A stretch of DNA of 64,000 bases, from NCBI GenBank assembly GCA_964612975.1, contig CAZTGC010000001.1:186001-250000 (forward strand). The letters run 5' to 3'. This DNA is from NZ13-RE01 sp964612975. Its GTDB lineage: Bacteria; Dictyoglomota; Dictyoglomia; Dictyoglomales; Dictyoglomaceae. The translations under genes and the position numbers were made by a program. The notes beneath the pieces are model-generated. The model saw only the letters and a list, made by a program, of their open reading frames with translations. It searched no databases and was not told the origin of the DNA. Shown here in pieces: positions 16,540-25,381 of the stretch (position 1 is the stretch's first letter; each line of letters opens with the position of its first letter).

Positions 16540-17751
16540 TTATTTTTCTCCCCTCTCTAATATTTCTATAGGATATCCTTCTTTCTTTATTTTATCAACT
16601 AATCTATCTATTTGAGAAAAATCTTTTGTTTCTAAGGTAATATCTACGATGGTCTCTCCAATGGGAAAAAGGGGATCTGCTCTATCGTGATGAATAGAAA
16701 CAATATTTGCCTTCTCCTTAGCGATAATTTCTAAAATTTTTGAAAGGCGACCCGGTATATCTAAAACCTTTATACGTAAGTGGATTAATCTTCCTGAGTG
16801 AATTAATCCAAATTCAAGAACTCTTGAAAGAAGACTTACGTCAATATTTCCTCCACTTAATATTAAAACAATTTTCTTTTCTCTGATGTTTTGATAATTC
16901 CTTAATAGTGCTGATAGGGATACTGCTCCTGCACCTTCCACTAAGGTTTTTGCCCTCTCTAATAGAAGTAGAATTCCTTGAGCGATTTCCCTCTCATCTA
17001 CTAAAAATATATCATCAAGGTATTTTTCTAATATTTTTTTTGTTAACTCACCTTCTTTCTTTACTGCTATACCATCGGCAATAGTTGAGTAAGGTTTATT
17101 CTCTATTTTAATATTTTTAAAACTTTCATAGTATGAAGGAAAGGCAAGGGTTTGGACCCCATAAATTTTAACCTTTGGTTTTTGCTCCTTTATTGCAATA
17201 GATATACCACTTGCCAATCCCCCACCACCTATGGGAAGTATTATCGCTTCTAAATCGGGAAGGTCATGAAGAATTTCTAAACCAATAGTTCCCTGACCAG
17301 CAATAACTAAAGGATCATCAAAGGGATGAACAAAAATCAAGTTATCTTCCTTTGCTTTCTTTAAAGCATACTTATATGCCTCATCATATAAAGAACCATA
17401 AAGAATTACATTTGCAGAATAACCTTTTGTTGAGAGAACTTTAACTAGAGGGGTATTTTCAGGCATAACAATAGTTGTAGGGATAGAAAATGCTTTTCCT
17501 GCAAAGGCAACTCCTTGGGCATGATTTCCTGCCGAAGAGGCAATAATTCCCTTTATCTTTTTATCCAGTTGACTAATAACATTGATGGCACCTCTTATCT
17601 TAAAGGAACCTGTTTTTTGAAAATTTTCATACTTTAAAAAAACTTCCCTTTGAGTAATCTCGCTAAAGGTTTGAGAGAAACTTAAAGGGGTCGTATGGAT
17701 CCAAGGAAAAATTCTTTCGAGGGCGTCCTTGACCTCTTTTAAACTGATCAT
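16540..17751 (-). CDS. ilvA: Threonine ammonia-lyase with ACT domain
   Basis: This PLP enzyme deaminates threonine to 2-oxobutanoate. The PLP-binding lysine is in KTGSFKIRGA, the glycine-rich phosphate loop is GGGGLASG, and an ACT domain occupies about the last 75 residues (from LIHLRIKVLDIPGRLS). At about 403 residues with one ACT domain it is the short, catabolic-type (TdcB-like) form rather than the 514-residue biosynthetic E. coli IlvA, so it may serve either role. The ATG at 17751 has a GAGGTGA ribosome site seven bases ahead, favouring it over the GTG three codons upstream. Confidence 0.92.
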   Translation of the reverse strand: MISLKEVKDALERIFPWIHTTPLSFSQTFSEITQREVFLKYENFQKTGSFKIRGAINVISQLDKKIKGIIASSAGNHAQGVAFAGKAFSIPTTIVMPENTPLVKVLSTKGYSANVILYGSLYDEAYKYALKKAKEDNLIFVHPFDDPLVIAGQGTIGLEILHDLPDLEAIILPIGGGGLASGISIAIKEQKPKVKIYGVQTLAFPSYYESFKNIKIENKPYSTIADGIAVKKEGELTKKILEKYLDDIFLVDEREIAQGILLLLERAKTLVEGAGAVSLSALLRNYQNIREKKIVLILSGGNIDVSLLSRVLEFGLIHSGRLIHLRIKVLDIPGRLSKILEIIAKEKANIVSIHHDRADPLFPIGETIVDITLETKDFSQIDRLVDKIKKEGYPIEILERGEK

Positions 17752-17756
17752 CTTTA

Positions 17757-18614
17757 TCACCTCTTTATTAAAAATCCTTTATCAGTGAATCTACATATTC
17801 TTATTTTACATCCTAAATTAGAGGAAATATAATTTTTGACTATATTTAATTTATTTTTGTCTTCAAATAATGCAAAGATGCTTGAGCCTGTTCCCGAGAG
17901 GGAAACATAAGGAGAAAATTCCTGTAATCTTTCTTTTAGATCCTTTAATAGAGGATAATTTCTAAATACTATATCCTCAAAAAAGTTATAGGGTTTTGGA
18001 AGTTTTTTGTTTTTAATTTCTTCAATAATATAATCCCAATCTAAATGACAACCTAAGCTATTTGGATCAATCTGAGAATATATACTTTTTGTATCAATTC
18101 CAAAAGGTGGGGTTATTAATAGTACATAATACTTAGGTAGTTTAGGAATTTTCGTTATTTTTTCTCCCTTTCCTTCTGCTAAAGAGATTCCTCCATATAG
18201 AAAAAAGGGAACATCAGAACCTAATTTTGTACCTATTTTAACAAGTTCATTCCTCTCAAGTTCTGTATTAGTTAGTAAATTAAGAACAAATAAAATACTT
18301 CCTGCGTTGGAACTTCCGCCTCCTAAACCCCCCTGAATTGGGATTCTTTTTAAATGGTAAATATATAATCCAATTTTTATCTTTGTTTCCTCTATAAAGC
18401 TTTTATATGCTTTATATATTAAATTTTCCTCTAGAGGAATTTTATAATTTGAGTTTAATAGAAAATAAGGATAGGGAAGGGGTTTTACTATTAAGAAATC
18501 TGAAAGATCAATATTTTGTAAGACTATTTTGACATTATGATAGTTATCAGGTCTTTTGTTAATTACGTCAAGGAATAAGGTTATCTTAGCATAGGAGTAA
18601 ACTTTTAGTATCAT
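17757..18614 (-). CDS. ispE: 4-diphosphocytidyl-2-C-methyl-D-erythritol kinase
   Basis: IspE is the GHMP kinase of the MEP isoprenoid pathway; ispD and ispF occur elsewhere in this window. The 285-residue protein contains the substrate region SYAKITLFLDV (usually A.AKINL.L.V), the ATP-binding PIQGGLGGGSSNAG and a C-terminal SLSGTGSSIFALF motif. Its start lies 29 bases inside the end of rsmA, so the two are tightly coupled, as in many Firmicutes where ispE follows ksgA closely. Confidence 0.96.
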   Translation of the reverse strand: MILKVYSYAKITLFLDVINKRPDNYHNVKIVLQNIDLSDFLIVKPLPYPYFLLNSNYKIPLEENLIYKAYKSFIEETKIKIGLYIYHLKRIPIQGGLGGGSSNAGSILFVLNLLTNTELERNELVKIGTKLGSDVPFFLYGGISLAEGKGEKITKIPKLPKYYVLLITPPFGIDTKSIYSQIDPNSLGCHLDWDYIIEEIKNKKLPKPYNFFEDIVFRNYPLLKDLKERLQEFSPYVSLSGTGSSIFALFEDKNKLNIVKNYISSNLGCKIRICRFTDKGFLIKR

Positions 18615-19440
18615 ATTTAAAGATAAAATTACTTAAATCAACATAATTTTCCAAGGATAAATTTTCTGCTCTTTCTTTAAAATCTATATTTAATTTTTTA
18701 AAAATCTCTTCCCAGGGATATAAGGGGAATTCTCTTTTTAGATTATTTATAAGATACTTTCTTCTACATTTAAAAGAGGATTTTATAAGTCTAAAAAATA
18801 ATTCTGTATCTCTTATCCTATCTAATTTGGGAGAAAATTTAAATTTTAATAAAAGGGAATCCACTTCTGGGGCTGGAAAAAAGAAATGAGAAGGCACAGA
18901 ACAGATAACCTCTACTTTATAGGTTAATTCTAACAAAAGAGATAAAGGACTAAACTTTTTGCTTCCTGGTTTTGACATAATTCTTTCTGCCATTTCTTTT
19001 TGGAGCATAAGTATCATTAAATCTGCGTATGGCCCCTTTTTTAAGTATTCACCCAAAAAACTTCCTGATACATAATAGGGTAGGTTTCCAAAAATTTTAA
19101 AGGGTTTTTCTATAATTGAAGATAAATCTATTTTCAATATATCTTCTATTATTATCTCTATATTCTTAAAATCTTTTACAATCTCCCTTAAAATTTTTTC
19201 AAATCTCTTATCGATCTCAACAGCAATTACCTTTTTTGAATATTTTTCTAATTCTACAGTTAAAGTTCCTACCCCTGCTCCTATCTCTAAGATCGTATCA
19301 GTTTTTTTTAATTCACCATAGGATATTATTTTTTCTATGATATTTTTATTTACTAAAAAGTTCTGCCCTAAACTTTTCTTTAAAAAAATTTTATTTTTGC
19401 TGAGAATTGAAATTAATACCTCTCTATCTGCTAAATCCAT
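18586..19440 (-). CDS. rsmA: 16S rRNA dimethyladenosine methyltransferase
   Basis: RsmA (KsgA) dimethylates two adjacent adenines near the 3' end of 16S rRNA late in 30S assembly. The 284-residue protein begins its conserved region with KKSLGQNFLVN, has the SAM-binding ILEIGAGVGTLT and the catalytic FGNLPYYVSG motif (usually NLPY). The length is normal. It follows the 3D-domain gene by one base and overlaps ispE, which recalls the Bacillus yabE-ksgA-ispE order. Confidence 0.97.
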   Translation of the reverse strand: MDLADREVLISILSKNKIFLKKSLGQNFLVNKNIIEKIISYGELKKTDTILEIGAGVGTLTVELEKYSKKVIAVEIDKRFEKILREIVKDFKNIEIIIEDILKIDLSSIIEKPFKIFGNLPYYVSGSFLGEYLKKGPYADLMILMLQKEMAERIMSKPGSKKFSPLSLLLELTYKVEVICSVPSHFFFPAPEVDSLLLKFKFSPKLDRIRDTELFFRLIKSSFKCRRKYLINNLKREFPLYPWEEIFKKLNIDFKERAENLSLENYVDLSNFIFKYDTKSLLLC

Positions 19441-19441
19441 T

Positions 19442-20287
19442 TTAACTAATTCTTTCCAATATATATACAGTTATTTTTCTTCTCCCAAAATTTATTACCT
19501 CTCTTCTTGTGGGATAGAGTAGATCAATTCTATATTTCTTAATTGCTCCTCCCGTATCTCCTGCAATAGCAAATCCATAGTTAGGGATATATAATGGAGT
19601 TCTAAGGGGAATATATTTTGGATCTACCGCAACAATCCCTTTTATTGCTTTCCATCCAAGGGCTGTTATATCATCTACCCCATTTCCTTCCCATGGATAA
19701 TATGCCGTTGCTGTCAGAATCAGAGACTTTTTTACTCTAAAGGTTGCAGAGGTAAGTTTAAGATTCTTTAATACAGGGGATGTTATTTCATAAATTGTAG
19801 TATCCTTTTTAACTAAAACTTTTCTATTTAATAATTTTTTTTCTTCCAACTTTTTGTTAATGTATAATAACTTCCATTCCTCTTCTATTTTTCCTTCTTT
19901 TCCTAGGCTTATTCTCTTTTCTTGGTATTGCTTTCCGTAATAGACCTTAAGTATCATTTCAGGTTTTTCTATAATATATTTTTTAATTTTTTTGTCTTCA
20001 ACCCTATCTATCTTTATTGTTTTAAGATTGGGATAAAGAGGAGTTCTCGTAGGAGGTGTAATTCTATCCTTTTTATTTATTTTTATATTATTTTCCTTTA
20101 AAATTTCCCATACAAACTTTGCTTTGGTTTTAACCTTCATCCTCTTTGTATTACCATCGATTATTGTTATTTCATGAGGAGGTTTAATCAGTCTTGAAGG
20201 GTCAAAATAAAATTCATTGATTAAACCATTACTATTTCCTATTAAAAAATTAACGGTTAATATCATAAATAAAATTTTCTTTCTCAT
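19442..20287 (-). CDS. Secreted DUF348/G5/3D-domain protein (YabE-like)
   Basis: The 281-residue product has an N-terminal hydrophobic signal (KKILFMILTVNFLIGNSNG), a DUF348-like repeat (about 38-95), a G5-like domain (about 100-180) and a C-terminal 3D domain with TAYYP, GIVAVDPKYIPLRTPLYIP and the catalytic-type AGDTGGAIKKYRIDL, which holds the conserved aspartates. Proteins of this build (B. subtilis YabE, RpfB relatives) are thought to cleave or remodel peptidoglycan. The start overlaps the tyrS stop by four bases. Confidence 0.88.
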   Translation of the reverse strand: MRKKILFMILTVNFLIGNSNGLINEFYFDPSRLIKPPHEITIIDGNTKRMKVKTKAKFVWEILKENNIKINKKDRITPPTRTPLYPNLKTIKIDRVEDKKIKKYIIEKPEMILKVYYGKQYQEKRISLGKEGKIEEEWKLLYINKKLEEKKLLNRKVLVKKDTTIYEITSPVLKNLKLTSATFRVKKSLILTATAYYPWEGNGVDDITALGWKAIKGIVAVDPKYIPLRTPLYIPNYGFAIAGDTGGAIKKYRIDLLYPTRREVINFGRRKITVYILERIS

Positions 20288-21501
20288 TTTGGGACCACCT
20301 TTTTAAAGAAATGTTTTCCAACCCTAAAAATCAAAGCTTTTTCAATATTCAATTCTAAATTTGCATCTAAAATCTTTTCTCCATCAATCTCTACTGCTCC
20401 TTGAGATATTAATCTTCTTGCCTCACTATTACTTTTTACTGCTCCTATAAGATTCAAAAGTTTTACAATCCAAATTTTTCTCTCATTCACTATATATTCT
20501 TCTACTTCTTCTGGTAATTCCCTTTGTCTAAAGATCCGTTCAAATTCCTCTTCTGCCTTTTTACTCTCTTCTTCTCCATGATACATTCTTACGATTTCTC
20601 TTGCTAATCTTGCCTTTACATCACGAGGGTGTAATACGTCATCCTTGAGACCTTTTTCTATTTTCTCTATCTCATCCTTGGGAAGATCTGTCGCCAATTG
20701 AAAATATCTTATTAGAAGTTCATCAGGAATAGACATTATTTTCCCATACATACTATTAGGTGGTTCTGTAAGTCCAATATAATTTCCAAGACTTTTACTC
20801 ATTTTTTGTTTTCCATCTAGTCCTTCTAATATGGACATAAGCATTGCAACTTGTGGTTCTTGTCCAAATTCCTTTTGAATCTCTCTTCCCACTAGAAGAT
20901 TAAATTTTTGGTCTGTACCCCCTAATTCAATATCTGCATTTATAGCAACAGAGTCATAGGCTTGTAGTAATGGGTATAATACTTCATGAAGATATATGGG
21001 TTTATTTTCCCTAAATCTTAGAGAAAAATCATCTCTTTCTAATATTCTTGCGATGGTATATTTAGAGAGAAGATTTATTACGTCTTCCAATTTTATTTTT
21101 TCAAACCATTCTTCTTGATATCTAATCTCTGCTTTAGATATATCTAAAATTTTTCCAACCTGTTCCTGATAGGTTAAAGAATTTTTCTTTACCTCCTCAG
21201 GAGATAAAGGTTTTCTTGTTTCTGATCTTCCTGATGGATCTCCAATTCTCGCTGTGAAATCACCAATAATAAAAACTACTTGATGACCTAATTCCTGAAA
21301 TTGTTTCATCTTTCTTAAAACTACTGCATGTCCTAAATGTAAATCTGGAGCAGATGGATCTGCGCCCAGTTTTACCCTTAACGGCCTTCCTTCTTTTCTT
21401 GCTTTTTTAATCTTTTCTTCCAATCCATCTTCAGGAATTATTTCCACAATATTAGTCATTAATAAAGAGAGTTCTTCTTCTATACTTAATTTATTATTCA
21501 T
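20284..21501 (-). CDS. tyrS: Tyrosyl-tRNA synthetase
   Basis: This 405-residue class I synthetase charges tRNA-Tyr. It has the HLGH signature in SAPDLHLGHAVVLRK, the KMSKS loop in GKQKMSKSLGN, and an S4 RNA-binding domain at the C-terminus (SEARRLISQGAVEIDGEKI). The sequence resembles the TyrZ-type group rather than the TyrS of E. coli, judged from the DPSAPDLHLGH form. There is no leader for a T-box because the ATG overlaps the queT stop codon by four bases. Confidence 0.96.
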   Translation of the reverse strand: MNNKLSIEEELSLLMTNIVEIIPEDGLEEKIKKARKEGRPLRVKLGADPSAPDLHLGHAVVLRKMKQFQELGHQVVFIIGDFTARIGDPSGRSETRKPLSPEEVKKNSLTYQEQVGKILDISKAEIRYQEEWFEKIKLEDVINLLSKYTIARILERDDFSLRFRENKPIYLHEVLYPLLQAYDSVAINADIELGGTDQKFNLLVGREIQKEFGQEPQVAMLMSILEGLDGKQKMSKSLGNYIGLTEPPNSMYGKIMSIPDELLIRYFQLATDLPKDEIEKIEKGLKDDVLHPRDVKARLAREIVRMYHGEEESKKAEEEFERIFRQRELPEEVEEYIVNERKIWIVKLLNLIGAVKSNSEARRLISQGAVEIDGEKILDANLELNIEKALIFRVGKHFFKKVVPK

Positions 21502-21983
21502 TTTTTCTCTCCCTTTCCAAAAAACTTCATCTTTATATAGGGATTTCTATCGATATAAATCAGAATGGGAAGACCAATTAGATAAGTTACCACTGCTTCT
21601 CCTATGGCAATATAGATGACATTCAGCAAATAAGGAATCTTAAAAAAGGCATGAAGATATAAACTTACCCCAAGGGCATTTACTATAATTGGAGGAAGAG
21701 GAGCCAAATAAATCTTTGGCATTTTATATGTTAAATACCCTGCTATTAATGTACATAGACTTCCAAAAATAATATCAATCCATCCTGCAGGGCTAAAAAA
21801 ATTTGCCACGAAACAACCTAAAAATAATCCCGGAATTGCTAAGAAATCTATAAAGGGAAATACTGTAAGAAACTCCGAAATTCTAAATTGTATAGGTCCA
21901 TAACTTATTGCACTAAAAATTAGGGTTAAAACAATATATATACTTGCATATATTGCTATTCTTGCTAAAGTTTTTGAAGACAA
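21498..21983 (-). CDS. queT: QueT-type transporter (queuosine precursor family)
   Basis: This 161-residue membrane protein has about five or six hydrophobic segments. The N-terminal LTLIFSAISYGPIQFRISEFLTVFPF block is the signature of the QueT family, thought to be the substrate-binding component of an ECF transporter for a queuosine precursor. No energising ECF genes lie nearby, so it would rely on a shared module. The start is a TTG with a strong AAAGGAGGTG site eight bases ahead, inside the end of the preceding gene. The substrate is inferred from the family and no preQ1 riboswitch fits into the overlap. Confidence 0.85.
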   Translation of the reverse strand: MSSKTLARIAIYASIYIVLTLIFSAISYGPIQFRISEFLTVFPFIDFLAIPGLFLGCFVANFFSPAGWIDIIFGSLCTLIAGYLTYKMPKIYLAPLPPIIVNALGVSLYLHAFFKIPYLLNVIYIAIGEAVVTYLIGLPILIYIDRNPYIKMKFFGKGEKK

Positions 21984-22333
21984 AAGGCCACCTCCTTTTG
22001 GATTCTTTTCATTTTTCTTTTTATAGACTTATCCCTTGAAGTGGATGCTACTAAAAGTAAGTCCATATCATTCACTCGAAAGGGCATTATTACAATCCTT
22101 TCTAAATTTCCATTTAATGATAATTCTTGTATTTTATCATTCTCTAAAGAATTTTCAAATAAGTTTTTACTTTCTTTATAAATTAGAGAAATAAATGCTC
22201 CTAAAATCTCTGATAGATTTTCTTCTAAACTACTTTTTAAAACTAATCCTTCAAAGGAGGTAAGAATTAAAAAAGAAAAACGTTCCTCTCTACATTTATT
22301 AGAAAAATTATAATCTAATAAACTGGAATTCAT
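21965..22333 (-). CDS. Roadblock/LC7-like domain protein
   Basis: The 122-residue product is a single small alpha/beta domain. The pattern FLILTSFEGLVLKSSLEE, a helix with many Leu/Ile, then LERIVIMPFRVNDMDLLLVASTSRDKSI looks like the roadblock/LC7 fold (strand, acidic turn, helix, two strands). Such proteins often pair with small Ras-like GTPases such as MglA, but no GTPase of that type lies in the window. Identification is by pattern only and is moderate. It starts with an ATG after a GGGG-rich ribosome site and overlaps queT by 19 bases. Confidence 0.55.
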   Translation of the reverse strand: MNSSLLDYNFSNKCREERFSFLILTSFEGLVLKSSLEENLSEILGAFISLIYKESKNLFENSLENDKIQELSLNGNLERIVIMPFRVNDMDLLLVASTSRDKSIKRKMKRIQKEVAFCLQKL

Positions 22334-22342
22334 ATTAACCCC

Positions 22343-22894
22343 CTATAGATTTAATTCTTTTGAAATACTCTTCATTGCAGACAAGCCTATACCTATAAAT
22401 TCATCTAAGTTTAAACCAAGCTCTTCGCAGGATTTTATCTGTTCTCTATTTGCTCCCCGTGCAAAACTCTTTTCTTTAAATTTTTTTAATATGAATTCTG
22501 TATCTAACGGATCTAATCTTTTATCAGGATGGACTAAGGCGGACGCTACAATCAAACCTGTTAGAGGATCAATAGCATATAATGCCTTCGCCAATAAGCT
22601 ATTTCTTGGAAATCCATGAATTTCATTATGGGCTTTTATAGCTTCAATCATTTCTGATGGGAGATTATATGGTTTCAATATTTCTTCTGATAAAAGACTA
22701 TGTTTTTCTGGCTCTTTTTCCGTTAGTTCATAATCTATATCATGAAGTAGCCCTGTTATTCCCCAAAGTTCTTCGTTCCCATTTAGGCGTCTTGCAAGAG
22801 CTTTCATTATAGCCTCTGTGGCTAACATGTGTTTTATTAAATTATTATTTTTTACATATTTTTTTAATAAGTTTAGAGCTTCCTCTCTTGTCAT
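22343..22894 (-). CDS. HD-domain protein
   Basis: This is a 183-residue metal-dependent HD-superfamily hydrolase of the HDIG group. The metal-binding motifs are visible: HMLATEAIMKALARRL (first His), GLLHDIDYE (the HD pair) and KAHNEIHG further on. Proteins like it are common in anaerobes as predicted phosphohydrolases with unknown substrate. An AGGAGA ribosome site precedes the ATG. It lies ten bases upstream of the roadblock gene and just downstream of the beta-lactamase-fold gene. Confidence 0.85.
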   Translation of the reverse strand: MTREEALNLLKKYVKNNNLIKHMLATEAIMKALARRLNGNEELWGITGLLHDIDYELTEKEPEKHSLLSEEILKPYNLPSEMIEAIKAHNEIHGFPRNSLLAKALYAIDPLTGLIVASALVHPDKRLDPLDTEFILKKFKEKSFARGANREQIKSCEELGLNLDEFIGIGLSAMKSISKELNL

Positions 22895-22904
22895 GGATAT
22901 TCTC

Positions 22905-23543
22905 CTAATATGGTAAAACCCATATCTCAGTTGACTTAGGCAAAATTTCTTTACTAATTTCGGCTTCCCTTTCGGTTAATCTTTTTATAGGATATTTTAT
23001 GAGAGAAAGAAAACTTTCAACAGAGGCCAAATCAAACTTTAAATTAGAAGTTTTATAATGCATAGGAAGCACAATCTTAGGATTAACCTTTTCTACTATT
23101 TCTAATGCTTGATTTGCATCTATAGTATAAACTCCTCCAACTGGAATACAAAGAATATCTATTTCTCCCAATTTTTCTGCTTGTTCCTTTGTTAAAACAT
23201 GTCCTAAATCTCCTAAATGAGCTATAGTTATTTCGTCTATTTTAAAAACAAAGATTTGATTTTCTCCTCGCTTAGAACCTAAGGATTCATCATGATAGGA
23301 ATCGATACTCCTAATCTTTATTCCCAATTCTTCTTTCTCTACAATTCCCTTTAAGGTTGTAAATTTTCCTTTTAAAAGCTCTATCGCATTATGATCAAAA
23401 TGTTCATGGCTTGTAGTAACGATGTTAGGTTCTATATCAGGAATAGGATATCCTATAGATTTATCAAAGGGATCTGTTAACACCTTTATGCCATCTTTAC
23501 TTGTAAATAAAAAACATGAATGTCCATACCATCTTATTCTCAT
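22905..23543 (-). CDS. Metallo-beta-lactamase-fold hydrolase (UPF0173-like)
   Basis: The 212-residue protein carries the metal site TTSHEHFDHNA (HxHxDH), a second histidine in YHDES, AHLGDLGHVLT and a final histidine in LPMHYKTSN. This is the short family (UPF0173/YtkL-like) in which the N-terminus MRIRWYGHSCFL gives the first strand. The natural substrate is unknown. A GGGAGGG ribosome site lies close to the ATG, and argS ends 14 bases upstream. Confidence 0.9.
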   Translation of the reverse strand: MRIRWYGHSCFLFTSKDGIKVLTDPFDKSIGYPIPDIEPNIVTTSHEHFDHNAIELLKGKFTTLKGIVEKEELGIKIRSIDSYHDESLGSKRGENQIFVFKIDEITIAHLGDLGHVLTKEQAEKLGEIDILCIPVGGVYTIDANQALEIVEKVNPKIVLPMHYKTSNLKFDLASVESFLSLIKYPIKRLTEREAEISKEILPKSTEIWVLPY

Positions 23544-23557
23544 TTTTCTCCCTCCCT

Positions 23558-25210
23558 TTACATTCTTTCTGGAGAGGAGATGCCAAGAATTTTTAATCCA
23601 TCATTAATAATTATTCTAACACTATCTACTAAATTAAGTCTTGCTAAGGTTAATTTTCTATCCTCTGTTAGTACACGGCATGAATCATAAAAGGTGTGAA
23701 AAGCAGTAGCAAGCTCTAAAAGGTAATGAGGTAGAAGATGTATTTCCAATGTCCTTATAATATCTCTTAATTTATCAGGATATCTCATTAACAAAATTAA
23801 AAGTTCCTTTTCTTTCTTATCTTTTAATAAAGTTAAATTTTCAGAATCTAAATCCTCAAGATTTATATTCTTTTCTTTCGCCTGTCTCAATATACTACAA
23901 CATCGAGCATGGGCATACTGAACATAATAAACGGGATTATCTACCGCTTGTTTCTTAGCTAATTCAATATCAAAATCTAATTGGCTATCTGCGCTCCTTA
24001 ATAAGAAGAAAAATCTTATAGGATCTTTACCTACCTCTTCTTGTACTTCCCCTAAGGTTATAAAATCTCCTGTCCTTTTTGAAATCTTTACTTCTTCTTT
24101 TCCTCTGAGAAGTCTTACCATTTGAACCAAAATAACATCTAAAATATCAGGAGAAAAACCAAGAGCTTGTAAAGAAGCCTCCACTCTTTTAACATGAGCA
24201 TGATGATCGGCACCCCAGACATCTATTATCCAGTCAAATCCTCTCTTAATTTTGTCAAAATGATATGCGATATCTGCTAAAAAGTAAGTGGGAGAGCCAT
24301 CTCTCTTTACTAAAACTCTATCATTTTCATCACCAAATTTTGTTGATGAGAACCAAATGGCAGAGTCCTTTGTATAAATATATCCCTTTTTCTTAAGAAT
24401 CTCTAATACTTCATTTAATTTTCCATCTCTATGCAAACTTCTCTCACTAAACCAACAGTCATACTCTACCCCAAAATCTTGTAGAGTTTTTTTAATATTT
24501 TCTAACATTTTATTTAGAGCATATTCTCTAAAGAATTCCTTTTTTTCCTTTTCATCCATTGCATCAATTTTTCCCTTTTCATTTAATAATTCATAGGCTA
24601 AATCCTTTAGATATTCTCCTCTATAACCTTCTTTTGGGAATTCATAATTTATTCCTTGAATTTCCAAGTATCGTGAATATAAAGATTCTCCTAAAAGATC
24701 AATTTGGTTTCCTGCATCATTTATATAAAATTCCTTTTCTGCATTCCATTCTACCCTCCTAAAAAGATTTACGAGAGAATCTCCAATAACTACTCCTCTT
24801 GCATGAGCGATATGCATAGGACCTGTAGGATTAATACTTCCAAATTCTATTTGTATTTTTTTATAAGTATTAGGTATTTTTACAAAGTTATCTAAATCTT
24901 TTCTAATATACTTTATAACATCTATTAGAAGTTGATCGGAAATGAAAAAATTAATAAAGCCAGGTCCTGCAATCTCAATCTTTTCAAAAATATCCTCTGT
25001 TTTCAGACTATCAACTAATTCACAGGCAATCTCTAAAGGAGGCTTTTTATTCTTCTGTGCCACTAATAATGGAAGAGGAGTAGAATAGTCTCCAAACTCC
25101 TTTTGCTTTGGGATCTCAATTACTACTTCTATTCCATTTACATTTAATCCTCTTTCGCCCAAATCCTTAAGAGCATCTTCTAAAATCTTTCTGATTTTCT
25201 CCCTTATCAT
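23558..25210 (-). CDS. argS: Arginyl-tRNA synthetase
   Basis: This 550-residue class I synthetase charges tRNA-Arg. It has an N-terminal Add-1 domain, the HIGH-type signature HIAHARG in INPTGPMHIAHARG, a KMSKS-like VKISKRTGDFI and a C-terminal DALR anticodon domain ending RVIINDGLKILGI. A GAGGGAGA ribosome site is placed for the ATG at 25210; the TTG five codons upstream would overlap that site. It is the first gene of the long leftward run ending at the nucleotidyltransferase fusion and has its own promoter. Confidence 0.96.
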   Translation of the reverse strand: MIREKIRKILEDALKDLGERGLNVNGIEVVIEIPKQKEFGDYSTPLPLLVAQKNKKPPLEIACELVDSLKTEDIFEKIEIAGPGFINFFISDQLLIDVIKYIRKDLDNFVKIPNTYKKIQIEFGSINPTGPMHIAHARGVVIGDSLVNLFRRVEWNAEKEFYINDAGNQIDLLGESLYSRYLEIQGINYEFPKEGYRGEYLKDLAYELLNEKGKIDAMDEKEKKEFFREYALNKMLENIKKTLQDFGVEYDCWFSERSLHRDGKLNEVLEILKKKGYIYTKDSAIWFSSTKFGDENDRVLVKRDGSPTYFLADIAYHFDKIKRGFDWIIDVWGADHHAHVKRVEASLQALGFSPDILDVILVQMVRLLRGKEEVKISKRTGDFITLGEVQEEVGKDPIRFFFLLRSADSQLDFDIELAKKQAVDNPVYYVQYAHARCCSILRQAKEKNINLEDLDSENLTLLKDKKEKELLILLMRYPDKLRDIIRTLEIHLLPHYLLELATAFHTFYDSCRVLTEDRKLTLARLNLVDSVRIIINDGLKILGISSPERM

Positions 25211-25259
25211 TTTAATCTCCCTCAAATATTTCTTTAATTAATACTTAAATTGTATCTAA

Positions 25260-25288
25260 AATATACTCCAGAATTCTATTAAAGGCAA
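25260..25288 (-). promoter_or_regulatory. Promoter of the argS operon
   Basis: On the minus strand TTGCCT (-35) and TATATT (-10) are separated by 17 bases. Transcription would start about 40 bases upstream of the argS ATG, leaving room for the ribosome site. It is divergent from the uvrC promoter. Assignment is by consensus only. Confidence 0.55.
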
Positions 25289-25342
25289 GAATTATATCTT
25301 TAGAATGTGTTAAAACTTAGCAATGTAGCTTATTATTAGCCA

Positions 25343-25371
25343 TTGACTTTACTTAGTCACAAATATAAAAT
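25343..25371 (+). promoter_or_regulatory. uvrC promoter, probably giving a leaderless mRNA
   Basis: TTGACT and TAAAAT are separated by exactly 17 bases. The -10 box ends only ten bases before the uvrC ATG at 25382, so transcription should begin about two to four bases ahead of the start codon. No ribosome site is present there, consistent with a leaderless message. Confidence 0.6.
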
Positions 25372-25381
25372 CTTAATTAAA

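Noticed and set aside
21984..22333. A preQ1 riboswitch before queT or T-boxes before tyrS, argS and trpS
   Set aside because: queT and tyrS start within or directly after the preceding gene, and the leaders of argS and trpS are too short for a T-box.
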